Below are positions 34,017-44,004 of a stretch of 64,000 nucleotides of DNA, piece after piece. This stretch comes from Gari tellinella. Its lineage: Eukaryota > Mollusca > Bivalvia > Cardiida > Psammobiidae. The notes beneath the pieces are model-generated. The model worked only from the letters and a program-made list of their open reading frames with translations, was not told where the DNA came from and ran no database searches. Location: NCBI GenBank assembly GCA_922989275.2, contig OV277864.1:7316001-7380000 (forward strand), in the 5' to 3' direction. The position numbers and the translations under genes are program-made. Each line of letters begins with the position of its first letter. The stretch's first letter is position 1.

Positions 34017-34277
34017 TACCTGCCGAACTTTTTTAAACCACATAACACAACACCCATACTCGTCATGCATATTTATAGCATGAGATTTGAAATAGAAACC
34101 CGTTCCAAACTGTTGCAAAAATAAATAGTTTGAAACATTATTCAAAACAATGACTTGATGACAGACCACCTGATCAAGTCGTCCATTGTATTAGTGAATC
34201 AAGTAGTCATTCAAGAATTCCATCAAGTAGTCCATTGGCCATTTCAGAATCCTTTTTCGTCATCATACATGTAAGTA

Positions 34278-34512
34278 CAGTGGAGAAGACGTTATTTTTT
34301 CCAATTTAAACCATTTGCGCCAAAACAGTGTAGACTCTGATCAGACGCCGCATAATGCGGCGTCTTATCAGAGTCTACACTGTTTGCACATGTCCCATAT
34401 ATCGGATTGTGGGCACAAATGGGTTAAAGCGTTTATGCTAAAACTATTCTATTCATTGCAAACAGTTTGGCAGTGAAAGTGTTAAATAGAAAAGAATAAC
34501 CTTATCTCCCCG
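34278..34512 (+). mobile_element. Family A copy split by a family B element
   Basis: Left CAGTGGAGAAGACGTTATTT, then B at 34306-34427, then AGCGTTTATGCTAAAACTAT resumes A. The right half is replaced by an F-like end (GGCAGTGAAAGTGTTAA) and AAGAATAACCTTATCTCC. Three families are joined here. Confidence 0.7.
34306..34427 (+). mobile_element. Internally deleted family B MITE
   Basis: 122 bp. TTAA on both sides, B left end reduced to ACCATTTGCGCC, complete H1 palindrome (GACTCTGATCAGACGCCGCA...), right end GGGCACAAATGGGTTAA. The region between left end and palindrome is deleted. Confidence 0.8.
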
Positions 34513-34544
34513 TAGGTCTCTTAAGTGGTGCTCCTTTCTTTTAA

Positions 34545-34760
34545 AGTCGATCAATTGTTACGCCTAATTCATATTATACTTCCAAAAAATGTCAGGATGA
34601 GAGAACAACAATGCTTTCTCAAATAATTAGATTAGCCTAGTTGACAGATCTGAAAGCGTAACGTAATGCTCAATAAAATAACCCCATTGGGAAGTTCATG
34701 GTCATCTGTGTTAGGTACGTAGTAAGCAGAAATCTCGATTAATTTCTAATATACCACAGA
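34545..34760. repeat. Inverted copy of 29880-30100
   Basis: About 220 bp in opposite orientation to its partner. AATAATTAGATTAGCCTAG corresponds to CTAGGTAAATCTAATTATT there. Not coding. Confidence 0.75.
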
Positions 34761-34874
34761 GGTCCGTTTCATAAACTATCTTACAATTGGAAATACGTTG
34801 TTCTATCCTAATAAAACTAAATTAACTAAAAATCGACGCAATAACAATATAAACCAATCATTTGAATTTACTAT

Positions 34875-35195
34875 TTAGTCACTCAGAAGACATTTGAAGA
34901 AAGAAATGTTATTTCTATATCAATAATTCCACGTTTAAAGCTGCAAAATTAGCAGTATTTTGGTGGTAATGTAAAACACCACATTCCGGCGTATTCACTG
35001 CCCAGAAAAATATTGAAACACAATACTATGTTTAATTAGGGTAAAGGTTAATGGTTTCTCAGACGTAAAACAACTCAAATTGCCATAGTTGTATTTCTGT
35101 TCAGATAATTGGTCATCTTAAACTCGTCAAACTGGAATTCAGAGACATTGCTCTTGGCATCATATATATCTGATACTATAAAACCCAATACAAAC
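34875..35195. repeat. 250-bp duplicated segment, copy 2
   Basis: Direct partner of 33095-33345, with about 60 extra bases (CACCACATTCCGGCGTATTC area). Confidence 0.6.
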
Positions 35196-35869
35196 GTTAT
35201 TTTGTCTCAGTAAATTTGTGTATGCTTGAACACTTATTTATATTTGGAACAAGATCAGATGCAACGTTTCCCGCCGACTCATCAGGCTTCAAACTGTTTT
35301 ATCAGAGTGAAACAAAAGCCTTTTTTAAAACAAATTAAAAAAAAATAAAACAATGCATTATCTACTTTAGACTGCAACGTGTTTGTTTTTGTTTGGTTTA
35401 AACGAATAAAAATACTTTTGATTATTGTTTTGAACGTAAACCTCTTCGCTGCTACAGTACTGAACCTTATTAAATTAACATTTTTTGCGATTCGCTTGCA
35501 ATTCAATGGCAATTTGCTTGTGAATATTTTCAAACGCAATTAACGCGTTAATATTGCCTGAATTGTGTATCTCACCAATATTCGCAAATATGTCTTCGTT
35601 AATGTTTTTCTATTCCATTTTTGTCACAACCGTTTCGGAAAAATCGCGTGAAACAACTCAAGCACGCGGTTTACTTTTTGAAGCGCCCGATTCGATGGCG
35701 ATTCGATTGCAATTCGGTGGCAATTTGCTTGCGATTATCAATTTAATTTAATAAGGTTCAGTACTGTAAGCGCTACTCGATTTAAATTTGCAACTAACTG
35801 AATCCAGAGTTACAATCAAGGCCACTCAGCTTGGCATCTGTTAAGGGTAAAATCTATTTGATTGGCTTC
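35196..35869. other. No gene; decayed A-like hairpin
   Basis: 35240-35310 has ATTTGGAACAAGATCAGATG and CTCATCAGGCTTCAAACTG. At 35445-35480 and 35735-35765 an inverted pair, TACTGAACCTTATTAAATTA and TAATTTAATAAGGTTCAGTA, brackets a 320-bp small TIR element. Confidence 0.5.
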
Positions 35870-36135
35870 GTTATGATTTTACGTTGCTGTCAACAGTGTT
35901 TTAGTCAAACACGAGGTCCAGCTAAGTAAAGATGGGAGAAGCCATCATATACCTTTATGCACGTACACTGTAATAGGAAAATATTGGCTACTTGGTAAAA
36001 CCAGCAACCTATCGCAAGCAATCTCGAAGGCTAGCCCATATGAAAAAGCCGAAGTGCCAGGACCGGGTTCGAACCCAAAGCGACAAGGAGATCATTGATT
36101 GTCAATCAGAATTAACCTCGGAGCACCCAGTCTAA
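35870..36135 (-). mobile_element. tRNA-derived SINE
   Basis: Minus strand: TGCTCCGAGGTTAATTCTG (A-box-like), then CTTTGGGTTCGAACCCGGTC (B box, T-arm-like) at 36060-36080. The body runs to about 35870 and recurs at 57800-57920 (TATGATTTTACGTCTCTTTC there). Confidence 0.65.
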
Positions 36136-36295
36136 AGCATAGTATACCTTTGAAAGTATATGCATACGTCAATATAAAAGCAGACATTATGATGGCAGTT
36201 ATATCCTATTTTAAATTGAATGGCTGACGTAAAAGTACAGTAGGCAGTTGTTAGTATTGCCAATTTTAACTAATCTAAACACAAAAGCAATACTA

Positions 36296-36541
36296 CAGTG
36301 GAGAATCTGTTATTCTTTCCCGTTTAAACGCAAACGTACGCAAACGCAAAGCACTAAAACGTAGAAAAAAACATTTTTTGGACAATTCTGATAATTCATG
36401 TTTATCTTGGTGGCAAACAGTTTGGAGCCTGATCAGACGCCGGGTTACCCGGCGTCTGATCTGGCTCCATACTGTTTGCAATAGAAATAATAGTTTTAGC
36501 GTAAACGCGTTTATTGGGAAAGAATAACAGTTTCTCCTCTG
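36296..36541 (-). mobile_element. Family A MITE, 246 bp
   Basis: CAGTGGAGAATCTG to TTTCTCCTCTG, TA-flanked, H1 palindrome intact with GCCGGGTTACCCGGC centre. Confidence 0.92.
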
Positions 36542-37536
36542 TAACAATAAAAAGACAATGGAATACTTTTAAAATTGTTCATTAATTATACATGTATACT
36601 CGATCCTGTATTGCGTGTTTACAACGGTTATTATATCATGGTCTATATTAATATGTGTCTTTCTCCATATAGTGCATGTTTGCGTCTTATCCATAGTTAT
36701 ATTGCGAGTACAGTGTGTCTTTCTCTATATATTGAAACTACGTTAGCATGTGAAATTGACATTATTTTATTCATTTTTTTAAATATCATATTTCTCGATA
36801 TACATACACAAACAAATACAAATAACAAACTGACACATTTCTATCCAGTACATGTACCTATTAGTTCAAAATTAATGTATTTTCTGTCTGTTTATGTACA
36901 ACAAGAAATAATTTATATATAGTCACAAAAGAAGAGTAGCGAAAGAGAGAAGAGCAGAAAAGTTGAGATAGAAGAAGTTTCAGTATTTAGTTTGCCGTCG
37001 ATTTGTTAATATTAAAGGTTCAACTGTATTTTATCCCATTTTCCGTTATATTGTCCTCCTTTTTTTTTGTTGCTGCATGTATCATTCGCTCTATGTTTTA
37101 AACATTTTTAGATATTTTATAAAAAATTTGAATACATGAATTGTTTTTGCATATTTATATTTACATTCTTTTATTTCGTTCAACCCTAAACCATCCAACT
37201 TTCATATCTACTATTTGTGGTTGCTGTAGTAATATATTGCAAAATAGCAAACTGTGTAGACCCTGATCACAGGACCCTTTTACTGATCTGGGACTATATT
37301 GCTTGCCTGTGTGTACCAACACTTAGGGTTATTAGGGTACACACTCCACCAATATACAAAATGTTTATATTTACCGTGTGTGTACTCAGTACTTTGTTTA
37401 GAGGACACAGTGTTTATTCCAAGTGAGCCATAATGTTCATGTGACGCCTGATACAAATTAGGTGTAAAGAATAACTGACACTTACAACAGTTTACGACCT
37501 TTGAGAGACATCATTTTGCCCCGGGCGGTACATGTA
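36542..37536. other. No gene; family G scrap
   Basis: The AT-rich 115-codon frame at 36575-36922 has no motif and biased composition, so I do not call it. 37245-37300 has AAACTGTGTAGACCCTGATC, half of a family G palindrome. Confidence 0.4.
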
Positions 37537-37630
37537 CAGTGGAGAAGAAATTAGTATTTTCAAGAACACCATTTGTGCCAAAAACAGTCATTTACATCGT
37601 AAAGTGTCTGGAGCCCGATTGCTTGCCACC
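37537..37630 (+). mobile_element. Truncated family A
   Basis: CAGTGGAGAAGAAATTAGTA start, ACACCATTTGTGCC, then a broken H1 arm. No right end. Confidence 0.5.
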
Positions 37631-37828
37631 CTGTGTTGTACTCTCATAACTTTGGTACCCATATCTATTGTGGTATAGACCATATTATCCGGTCAATTGT
37701 TTTCTATATTTGAGGGGAACGTCCATAGCCAATGTCACAGTGAAAAGTATGAAACCCTCCGCATCCCATTATGTGCTCGCACACACTAAATTTGGCATCA
37801 CTTACTGGTGTGTTTTATGAAATATGCT

Positions 37829-38081
37829 TTAACCCTTTCCCTCATAGAAGCGACTTTTAGCGTATTTCAATTTTTCCTCCGCTGAAGAAAATAGTTCCAG
37901 TTTATACCCTCATAAACAATGACCGTAACAAAAATATCTATATAGCCTAGCAGATGCTAGTTTAAAGCAGGCTGAAAGTAAAGCAGAATGTGCCTTATGG
38001 CACATTCTGCTTTACTTTCAACCTGCTTTAAGTGATAACCTATATTTAATGTCATAAACGGGTTATTGGGTAAAGGGTTAA
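37829..38081. mobile_element. Family C MITE
   Basis: TTAACCCTTTCCCTC to GGGTAAAGGGTTAA. Hairpin again has the matched GTGCC/GGCAC change (AATGTGCCTTATGGCACATT). Confidence 0.9.
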
Positions 38082-38707
38082 ACAAGCTTTTTGTATAATG
38101 TTAATTTTTAAAGGTTTGGAGCCGGAGAGTTGGGGAAAGCTAATTGTTAAAAGTATGATGACACTGTCTTTTCTTGATTACAACCTTTTATTTATATTCT
38201 AATTTTCAACACGTACTAAAGTTTATTGCTCTGAGTTATTCCATTTATCTGAAATTTTATAATTTCCTGAGATAAAGTGTACAAAAATTCTCTAAAGCCA
38301 TCATATATATCTAATTGTCAAAGTTAGTTTAAACAGTATTTATTTCAAATGTTTTACATACATTGTGTCATATTTACAGAACATAATGTCAAGTAACATT
38401 TAAATATGGATTAGAAAAAGTTGTCAAAGTTATAAATTTGTATATAATCGAAGTCAAACGGTAAAGTCAAGATCAGGTTAAAATGTTACTGGACACTCTG
38501 CCAACCAAAGATGTACTGAGACACAAAATGTTGTCTCCATATCTACTGTGGTATAGGAGATATAATCCGGACGGAAACAAGAATAAGCTGACACACGCAA
38601 ATTTCAACCATTATTATTATACCCAAAGACTTGTTTTGTGTGCAAAAAATATAATTATCTAGATGCATGATATATACAATCAGTTGTAAAATGGAACACG
38701 GAAGATC
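38082..38707. other. No gene; short duplicated phrase
   Basis: 38535-38570 (CCATATCTACTGTGGTATAG) repeats 37660-37685. Otherwise AT-rich spacer. Confidence 0.4.
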
Positions 38708-39160
38708 GCAAAAACTATTATTTCTAGTGCCAACAGTTTGGACACATACAGTTGAGAAAACGTTATTCTTTCCCAATAAACGCGTTTACGCTAAAACTAT
38801 TATTTCAATTACAAACAGTTTGGAGCCAGATCAGACGCCGGGTAACCCGGCGTCTGATCAGGCTCCAAACTGTTTGCCACCAAGATAAAAATGAATTATC
38901 AGAATTGTCAAAAAGTTGTCATTTTCTACGTTTTAGCAATTTGCGTTTGCGTACGTTTCCGTTTAAACGGGAAAGAATAACAGATTCTCCACTGTATCAG
39001 ACGACGGGTAACGCGGCGTCTAATCAGGCTCCAAACTGTTTGACACTTGGATTAAATCAATAGTCAAAATTGTCAACAAGTTGAAATTCTCTTTATTTTT
39101 TTGCAATGCACTTGCGTTTCGTTTGCGTTTTAAGGGGAAAGGATAACGTCTTCTCTACTG
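38708..39160 (+). mobile_element. Family A copy interrupted by another A
   Basis: Left scrap 38708-38746 (AAAAACTATTATTTCTAGTG, CAACAGTTTGG) stops at TA. A full A element follows, and after its TA the old copy resumes inside H1 (TCAGACGACGGGTAACGCGG) and runs to CGTCTTCTCTACTG. Confidence 0.8.
38749..38994 (+). mobile_element. Family A MITE, 246 bp, mixed ends
   Basis: Left end CAGTTGAGAAAACGTT (AACGTT type), right end AACAGATTCTCCACTG (TCTG type). Most copies have matching ends, so this looks recombinant. Perfect H1 palindrome. Confidence 0.9.
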
Positions 39161-39206
39161 TATATGTCAGTGATATATTTAGAGAGGAAGCTGACCAGAC
39201 AGGATA

Positions 39207-39450
39207 CAGTACAGAAAACGTTATTCTTTCCCAATAAACGCGTTTACGCTAAAACTATTGTTTCCAGTACAAGAAGTTAAGAGCCAGATCAGATAACGGG
39301 TTACCCGGCGTCTGATCTGGCTCCAAACTGTTTGCCTCTCAATTTAAAATCAATATTAAGAATTGCCAGAAATTGTTATTTTCTATAATTTAGTGTATTG
39401 CGTTTGCATTCGTTTACGTTTAAACGAGAAAGACTAACGTTTCTCCACTG
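39207..39450 (+). mobile_element. Family A MITE
   Basis: CAGTACAGAAAACG to GTTTCTCCACTG, TA-flanked. The H1 left arm is diverged (GAGCCAGATCAGATAACGGG), the right arm is standard. Confidence 0.85.
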
Positions 39451-39551
39451 TAAAATGTCTGATATGATCTGTCTGTATCGTGAAATCTACCAGACACAAG
39501 TTAACATTAACTGGATAAAATCAGAGGAACACGTATCTTCTGTTTAAGATG

Positions 39552-39557
39552 TTTATT
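39552..39557 (-). other. Polyadenylation signal AATAAA of the secreted-peptide gene
   Basis: Minus strand reads AATAAA 46 bases after the TAA stop of the 39.6-42.5 kb gene. GT-rich sequence (TGTTAACTTGTGTCTGG) follows 40-60 bases later, as expected for a cleavage site around 39530-39540. Confidence 0.7.
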
Positions 39558-39602
39558 TCATTTTTTGTAACATTTTACAACAGAAACGAGGACGTTTGCT
39601 GC

Positions 39603-42543
39603 TTAACAGTGAATCCTGAAAAGAGAGCAGTTCGTAATGTTTAGATTACTACATCATGAGCAAATTACAGAGGTACAAAAAGAATGAAGTAAGACAAAGA
39701 AATATATAGACAGATACGCAGACATTAAGATAAGAGTCATGCAGACAGAAACAGGTAGATAGAGAGAAGAGAGAAAGAGAGGGGTTGGTTCCATAATATT
39801 GCGGCCTAATATCAGAACCTCGTATGGCCAATTCCCAGAAAATCACCTTTTTTACATCTTGGAAAAGATTGCGCCTAAACGCAGATTCTGACAAACCTTC
39901 GTTCTTCTATCCCAATGAGAAAGGCTGTAAAGAGTCACCTGAAGAAATGTCGTATACTGATTGGTGTAAAATTCTTAATTTCAAAGCATCGTACTTGGTC
40001 AGAAAAAGTTGTAGTTTTGATATTCGTCAGAGTCTCTCAGTCTTTGGAACGATAGCGGAAAGATTAATAATAAATATTGCTTGAGTGTAGGTTTTTACTA
40101 TTCAGTTTGTCTTGTTATATAGCCTTTAAATACCATTAACTGTTATGTTTTTGAAATACGTTGTTTTGATCTATGTAATTGTGAGACCATTCATGGGAAG
40201 CAATTTGGACTATATACGATATTTTGATTTTTTTCCTTAGGTTAGATATCAAGTGTTATCACCTAGCACTAAGTCTTGTAGTTATTCTTTGAACTTTTCA
40301 ATATATTGTCATATACCAGAACGCATGTTAACATATTATCCCCTGAAACTTCCAATGGACAATTCCAGTTTGCAATAAAGGCTGGTCCATTTTAGATTAT
40401 TTTTGGGTTGTTGATGTTTTTTGTTATAAATTGCAAAATCACAAACAGTGAAGTCTCTGATCAGAGGGCTCTTACAGGAGCCCTGTGATCAAGGACTTCA
40501 CTGTTTGCATAGGACAATTGTACTCTTCACCGGTATTCATTTGGTAAAGGACGCATATATGCCACATTGCGTTTCCCCAATATTATTTAAGTCAACAGGG
40601 TACAAAAAGTCGTATATTCATAAGCTTGTGTTAAAGTGATGACAAATAGTCATTTACAAAAATTACCCTTTGAGGTTTCTATAGTAGGCCGACGATATAC
40701 AGTCATAATTATTTCACCATGCACATATTAACCCTTTACCTGATAGCCTATTTCTAGTATTGAAGATAAGTGACCACTTAAAGCAGGTTGAAAGTAAAGC
40801 AGAATGCGCCATATGGCGCATTCTGCTTTACTTTTAGCCTGCTTTAAGCTATTACATGCTAGAATAAGGAAAATATTAAGTATGACACATATTCGTGATG
40901 GTATAAGTTGGAACTGTTTTCTTCAGCGGATGAATAAAATGCATGTGCTAAACGTCGCCTTTATAAGGGAAAGGGTTAAAGAGAATCAAACAGTTTTGAT
41001 CGTGATCAGACGCCGCATCACGCTTAGTCTAAACAGCGTCCAAACTGTTTGAAACTGACCATTACTCTCTGTGCAGCGATGGGGTTCGGATGGAAGACAT
41101 ACAGTGGAGAATCTGTTATTCTTTCCCAATGAACGCGTTTACGCTAAAACTATTATTTGCAGTGCAAACAGTTTGGAGCCAGATCAGACGCCGGGTAACC
41201 CGGCGTCTGATCAGGCACCAAACTGTTTGCCACCAAGATAAACAAGAATTATCAGAATTGTCTAAAAGTTGTTCTTTTCTACGTGTTAGTGTTTAGCTTT
41301 TGCGTACGTTTGCGTTTAAACGGGAAAGAATAACAGATTCTCCACTGTAGTTCTTTCATCGGAAAATATGTCTACGTTAGCAATTAAATACTCACGAATT
41401 GCATGCTGGACCACAAAGTGATGAAGCCAGAGAACCGTAAGGAATGGCAGCTAGGGCAACGGGACATGCGCTCTCACATGTGCTGTGACCGGCATCAGAG
41501 CTGAGAACCGTGCAGATCTCGTTCTTGATGTCAGTTAAACTTGGAACTGGAAACATTACATTTAACGTGAATGTAACCTCAAAAAACAGGGCATGTGGTT
41601 ATAAAGCGTTTTAGATGAGCTCTATCCCAAGCTTTTGAATTGTCAGATTTTAGCAAAACTGTCCAATCAAAAGCTTGAAGAATATAGCAGAATAATCTAA
41701 ATCGCTTAATACGCATTTGGACAGAAATTCTGCCAATCAAAGGTATTTTAGACCGAATAATATGAATGAAAGCGGCCGCTTCTCTCAGCACAATTGTTGA
41801 TTGGCACAACATGTACATGTACATTGTTTCCTGTATTAACTCTTTCACTGCCATTGACAACAATAGGCGATTTTGCAAACAGTTTGGATCCTAATCAAAC
41901 GTCGTGTAATGCGGCGTCTGATCAGGATTCAAATTAGTTGAAACTCGTATCTACAGTCAAATATTCAGTCAAAACAGCCCTAAAACTTACTTTAACCCTT
42001 ATCCTGCGGTGATGCCGTCTGCTTCGAAATTGTCGTCTGCAAAATTTGTTAAATCTAGATTTATACATTTTTTAAGTAAATAAGCTTAAAGAAGAGTGTC
42101 AAACAGTTTGGATCCAGATCAGACACCGCGTTACGCGGTGTCTGATCTGGATCTAAACTGTTTGCAAAAATCAATAAAGTCGCGACCAGCAGGCAAAGGG
42201 TTAAAATATTACAGACGACACAACCAATGCAGACGATATTTTGACGGTTAGGAGTTTGAAGCGGACGATAAAACTTGGCAGTGAAAGAGGTAAAAAGCTA
42301 TTAGCTGGTGATTCTCCTTTTTTGGCCAGAATGTTTGGAATCTATTTTAACAAATTAACACAGGTAATTTGACTGGCATTGTGCAGGTTAAACGTTTCAC
42401 AGACACATCATGGTAAAACTGTAAAGAAAGCTATATTTACTCTTGAAGAGGAAGCGTTTCTGGTCCTCAGTCAGAGAGTCCAGGTCGACAGTCATGCTGT
42501 ATGCCAGGGGCAAGAGAACGAGAAGTGCGAGACAAACTTTCAT
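39603..42543 (-). CDS. Small secreted six-cysteine peptide, three coding exons
   Basis: Seen: three exons joined 42543-42441, 41546-41396 and 39615-39603 give an 88-residue protein. The signal-peptide exon (42551-42441) is preceded by TTTACTTTTCAG, has 8 bases before its ATG, and ends at GTAAAT. Exon two is entered through TTTCCAG and left through GTGAGT. The last exon is entered through CTCTCTTTTCAG and gives SIHC then TAA. Phases 1 and 2 match at both junctions, and 39552-39557 supplies AATAAA. Residues 1-16, MKVCLALLVLLPLAYS, form a signal peptide. The mature part starts about MTVDLDSLTEDQKR and has cysteines at 46, 58, 62, 79, 83 and 88 (C-x11-C-x3-C-x16-C-x3-C-x4-C), with an alanine/serine-rich middle. 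Inferred: an extracellular disulfide-stabilised peptide; defence, signalling or matrix roles are all open and no family is recognised. The introns (894 and 1,780 nt) hold A, C, F and G elements; the exons hold none. The acceptor before the ATG means a non-coding first exon lies upstream, not located. Confidence 0.8.
40338..40520. mobile_element. Family G MITE inside intron 2
   Basis: CCCCTGAAACTTCCAATGG start, GGTCCATTTTAGATTATTT, palindrome AGTCTCTGATCAGAGGGCTC with GAGCCCTGTGATCAAGGACT, then GCATAGGACAATTG. Confidence 0.75.
40728..40979. mobile_element. Family C MITE inside intron 2
   Basis: TTAACCCTTTACCTG to GGGAAAGGGTTAA, 252 bp. Perfect hairpin with centre GCGCCATATGGCGC. Confidence 0.92.
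40980..41062. mobile_element. H1 hairpin relic, F-like
   Basis: AACAGTTTTGATCGTGATCA, GACGCCGCATCACGC, then AGCGTCCAAACTGTTTG. The second arm has lost its CGTCTGATC block. Confidence 0.55.
41102..41347 (+). mobile_element. Family A MITE, 246 bp, inside intron 2
   Basis: CAGTGGAGAATCTG to ATTCTCCACTG, TA at both ends, perfect H1 centre. It sits 48 bases from the 3' edge of exon two. Confidence 0.93.
41836..42294. mobile_element. Family F MITE split by another F, in intron 1
   Basis: Outer left TTAACTCTTTCACTGCC with H1 (GATCCTAATCAAACGTCG / CGGCGTCTGATCAGGATTC). Right part CAGACGATATTTTGACGG and TTGGCAGTGAAAGAGG. Interrupted at TTAA by 41992-42204. Confidence 0.8.
41992..42204. mobile_element. 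Younger family F-like MITE nested at TTAA
   Basis: TTAACCCTTATCCTGC to GCAGGCAAAGGGTTAA, exact TTAA duplication. H1 palindrome with matched ACACCGCG / CGCGGTGT change on both arms. Confidence 0.88.
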
Positions 42544-42767
42544 CTTGGATTCTGAAAAGTAAAATGATTTCTCTTTGTAAAATATATTATATTTTATTAA
42601 ACTTTTTCATGTGATTTCAAAACTGTTTCTCATGTACATCACCACGAACATAATTGTTCAAACACGAACTGATTCATAGAAGGAAAATGATAGGGTTGTC
42701 ATCTTTTGGCAGTGAAGTGGATAACGAAATATGTTTTCATTTTTTATCCTGTACATGTAATGACAAT

Positions 42768-42948
42768 CAACCCTCCAACCGCTGAAGTCGCATCAAGTCG
42801 GTGTTGCAAACAGTTTGGACTCGGATCGGGCGCCGCGTTTGACACTCATATCGATATGTTGTCCGTCATACTACTTCAATCTAAGTTTAAATCATCTTAG
42901 AGACATCACAATTGAAGCAGATGACAGTGTGGCGACTAGGAGGTAAAA
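42768..42948. mobile_element. Family F relic
   Basis: CAACCCTCCAACCGCTG, GCAAACAGTTTGGACTCGGA, TCGGGCGCCGCG, TTGACACTCATATCG, then GAAGCAGATGACAGTGTGG. The second H1 arm is missing. Confidence 0.5.
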
Positions 42949-42970
42949 CTTTCATGGTTAATTTTGGCGC

Positions 42971-43220
42971 TTAACACTTTCCCTTATAGAAGCGACTTTT
43001 AGCGCATTCATTTCATTCATCCGACAACGAAAATAGTTCCATTTTATACTGTCATGAATATGTACCATAAGAAATATTTTCTATATCCGAGCAGATAGTA
43101 ACTTAAAGCAGGCTGAAAGTAAAGCAGAATGCGCCCTAAGGCGCATTCTGCTTTACTTTCAACCTGCTTTAATAGGTCACATTGTAACTACTAGAAACAG
43201 GCTATGGGGTAATGGGTTAA
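42971..43220. mobile_element. Family C MITE
   Basis: TTAACACTTTCCCTT to GGTAATGGGTTAA, 250 bp. Perfect hairpin with GCGCCCTAAGGCGC centre. Confidence 0.9.
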
Positions 43221-43283
43221 AGGGTTAAGCAGATGAATTACTCCCTACCCTGACGAATGGCTCCTTAGGGAGATCAGTGTGTT

Positions 43284-43488
43284 ACCGTAACCCTGTCACT
43301 TCCATTAACAACTACAGTAGACTTCGCAAACAGTTTATATCAGACGATACGAAACGGAGTTAATTTCCAACCGTCTTACAGTCATTTATTTGATGTTAAA
43401 TCAAACTGCCTATTATTCTTAACTAACCATAAACGGACCGACAATTGTTTTGCAAGCAGACGTCATTGGTGTATGACAGTAAAGGGGT
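43284..43488. mobile_element. Family F MITE, palindrome lost
   Basis: AACCCTGTCACTTCC start, CGCAAACAGTTTATATCAGA, then GCAAGCAGACGTCATTGG and GACAGTAAAGGGGTAA. Confidence 0.55.
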
Positions 43489-43508
43489 AAACCTCGCCTT
43501 AGGAACTA

Positions 43509-43860
43509 CAGCGCTCCCTCTAAACAACGACACCTAATAAGGGCACACAATTGTGTGCGTTGTTCGGAGGGAGTCGTTTTAGCGAGGAAATTGATTTAAA
43601 ATTGCAATCAGATTGAATCCAGATCAGACGCTGTGTAACGCTGCGTCTGATTTTGATTCAAGCTGCTTGTCAATCGTCATTATGTTTTTCCTATCAAAAT
43701 GTCCAATATGTAAATTTAAAAAAAAAAAGCAGACGACAATTGTAAACAGACGATGTTGCAGCTGTGAAATCTTCAGATATAACTGTCTTGTTTGGGGAAC
43801 TACGGCAAGGGTCTTTGTAAGGAGGGAGTCGTTGTTTGGAGGGCCCCTGTAGGGAAAGGA
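43509..43860 (+). mobile_element. Family E MITE
   Basis: CAGCGCTCCCTCTAAACAAC start, GTTGTTCGGAGGGAGTCG, H1-type palindrome GAATCCAGATCAGACGCTG with complement, right end GGAGGGCCCCTGTAGGGA. Confidence 0.8.
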
Positions 43861-44004
43861 CTCGGAAACTTTTTAGATTTTTTTTACTGCAAGTATTTAA
43901 GTATTAATGTATTTTTTCATACAGTAGGTAAGTCGTTTTCCTTTTAAACAAATGCATTTATGCTAGAAAACAGCGTAGATCTCGTTCCCAACCCAATCTG
44001 ATTT

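Noticed and set aside
29486..36541. CRISPR-like array of repeated palindromes
   Set aside because: Repeats are 246-bp elements with TA duplications, irregular spacing and both orientations, in animal DNA.
36575..36922. 115-codon plus frame
   Set aside because: AT-driven composition, no motif, no splice sites in register.
39824..40084. 86-codon plus frame
   Set aside because: Lies inside intron 2 of the minus-strand peptide gene and has no motif; left uncalled.
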